Source: Dillenia suffruticosa | Taxonomy: Eukaryota; Streptophyta; Magnoliopsida; Dilleniales; Dilleniaceae | DNA length: 64,000 nucleotides | Assembly (NCBI GenBank): GCA_033439265.1 | Contig: JAVTVX010000017.1 | Location: 591,001 to 655,000, forward strand | Direction: 5' to 3' | Shown: positions 62,555 to 64,000 of the stretch, piece after piece | Position numbering within the stretch: the first letter of the stretch is position 1 | Layout: each line of letters opens with the position of its first letter | Notes under the pieces: generated by a model | The model's database searches: none | What the model was told of the DNA's origin: nothing | What the model saw: only the letters and a program-made list of their open reading frames with translations | Translations under genes and position numbers: made by a program

Positions 62555-64000
62555 CTGCATTCAGTCCTTCGAATTTTGATTTATTGTGTTGAGTGTGAAG
62601 GGTCTAAATTTTATTGTTCTGCATGTTCCCAGACTCAATAATGACAATACTCTGCAATTTACATCTAAACTGGAGCTTAATTTTTGAAATCCACCCAAGG
62701 AAACAACCAATGATGCACATGCTAACCTGTGTGTACGTGCACGTGTCACTATAATTACTCTGCAGCACGTCTCAATTTATTTCTCAAAACAACATATAAA
62801 CTCCTATAAGTTCTGCAGAGAGGAACTAAGGCTGGAATAGTCTTCACCACAGATAACTCATTTAACATTTGCAGCTACCCTTCTATGTCAAAAATCACGT
62901 GAGTGGTGAATTCAACATAAAGTGCTACAGGGAAAACGTACATAAAGCACTAGCGGGAAAAACGCCAAGATAGCAAGATATGGAACGTCTTAGGAGAATC
63001 TTCAAAGCTATGTGAGCATGGGGATGACCAATTTTTCTGAAGTTCTATGTTGCCGACTCTAATTTCAATTTTCAATAAGCTGCAAGGACCAACGAAGACA
63101 GACAATTGCTCCAAGAAAAAACTCCAAGATGGCTAAACATGGGACGTATATGGGAATCTTCTAAGCTATGGGAGCATGGGGATGACCAATAATAAGCTCT
63201 AACAGCTTTGCTAGTGGTCCACGCTTCAGATTCCTTTGATAGTGAATGAAACATTATAGATGTATTAAGTTCGGTCAATCAAAGTCCCCAACAAAGACAA
63301 ATCTTGGACCTTCATTAAAGCGTCCAATTCAACCGACTTCATACGCTAAATCAGTGAATGGAACTGCAAGAGACATGTAATGAAAGGCCTACTAGAAATA
63401 ATCGACATACAGGGTATACTGGTCCTCACATGTACATCTATCCATTTACAAGGCAGCAAAAATGCTGGATTATAGACAGTTCTGCTCAGAAGTCCTGAGG
63501 TCCAAGCATCTTTAAAGACTGATGGAATTTGATTCCATGTTTCTAATAGAAAGAGAGAAAAAAGAATGATAACGTGCTAAGTGGAGCATGTTTGTCGTTG
63601 CAATAAGTAGGAATACATTGTCGGAACACATAAACAGATACTAATCCAAATTCACATAAGGGTTTAAATGTCAAAGTTGACCCATCTTTTTATTAAGAAA
63701 TGATTTTTACTTATAAAATTAAATATTTTCATTAAAAATTTTTAATTTAATTTAAAAATATTTTAAATAAAATAAAAACAATTTGACAGAGATCGAAGAA
63801 GCTTATTTCCCAAACATCACCTGCCATTAATCTAAAACAAAATTGGAGTTCCAAAGATGAGGTTATAAACAGACCACATATGTGCAAGTTTATCTTCCAT
63901 GTATATTATTGACAAAGGAATTCACACGGGAAAAAAGAGGCTTGAGGAGGATCTCCCATGAAGCAATACCTACAGCTTCTTGTGCAAATGTTTTTGAGCT
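62555..64000. other. Right-edge intergenic with a diverged repeat pair
   Basis: No gene is recognised. A block of about 70 bp occurs twice, at 62962-63033 and 63122-63190. Both contain ccaagat, gaatcttc(t/a)aagctatg and gagcatggggatgaccaat, and are separated by about 90 bp. The remainder is ordinary AT-rich sequence. Confidence 0.6.

Overview
This is nuclear DNA of a flowering plant, most likely a eudicot. The genes have many short exons with GT-AG introns, the intergenic DNA is AT-rich, GA/CT and TAA microsatellites are long, and there are SINE-like and Ty3/gypsy-derived repeats. The species cannot be named from the sequence.

Layout. Positions 1-2816 (+) hold the last exons of a damaged starch branching enzyme I gene. 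Positions 4936-5636 (+) hold an intact two-exon gene for a small basic protein of unknown function. Positions 7114-9420 (-) hold a dolichol-phosphate mannosyltransferase (DPM1) gene with two frameshifts. From about 9.5 to 51.2 kb lies the main feature, an amplified array of CYP87-family cytochrome P450 genes (+) and oxidosqualene cyclase (OSC) genes (-). Three P450 genes look intact (14731-18240, 23803-27363 and 47958-51219; 9 exons, 481 residues each) and a fourth is degraded (35795-38008). One OSC looks intact (45558 down to 38634; 17 exons, 761 residues), one is a multiply broken pseudogene (34340-28160), and one is only a 3' stump (18998-18677). Positions 53707-62554 hold a flavin-containing monooxygenase (YUCCA/FMO-like) pseudogene interrupted by a fossil Ty3/gypsy element. 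The right edge is intergenic.

How it works together. An OSC folds 2,3-oxidosqualene into a triterpene skeleton, and CYP87 enzymes are known to oxidise triterpenoids and steroids, so the array reads as a triterpenoid biosynthetic gene cluster. Flanking homology shows that the unit is a divergent pair, OSC to the left and P450 to the right of a shared intergenic region of about 2.4 kb (intact at 45558-47958). Tandem duplication, a deletion that fused two divergent partners, gene loss and transposon insertion then reshaped the copies. Because the paralogous copies act as each other's empty sites, several insertions can be placed to the base: a 2338-bp solo LTR, several tRNA-derived SINEs, and retroposon-like inserts as short as 21-30 bp.
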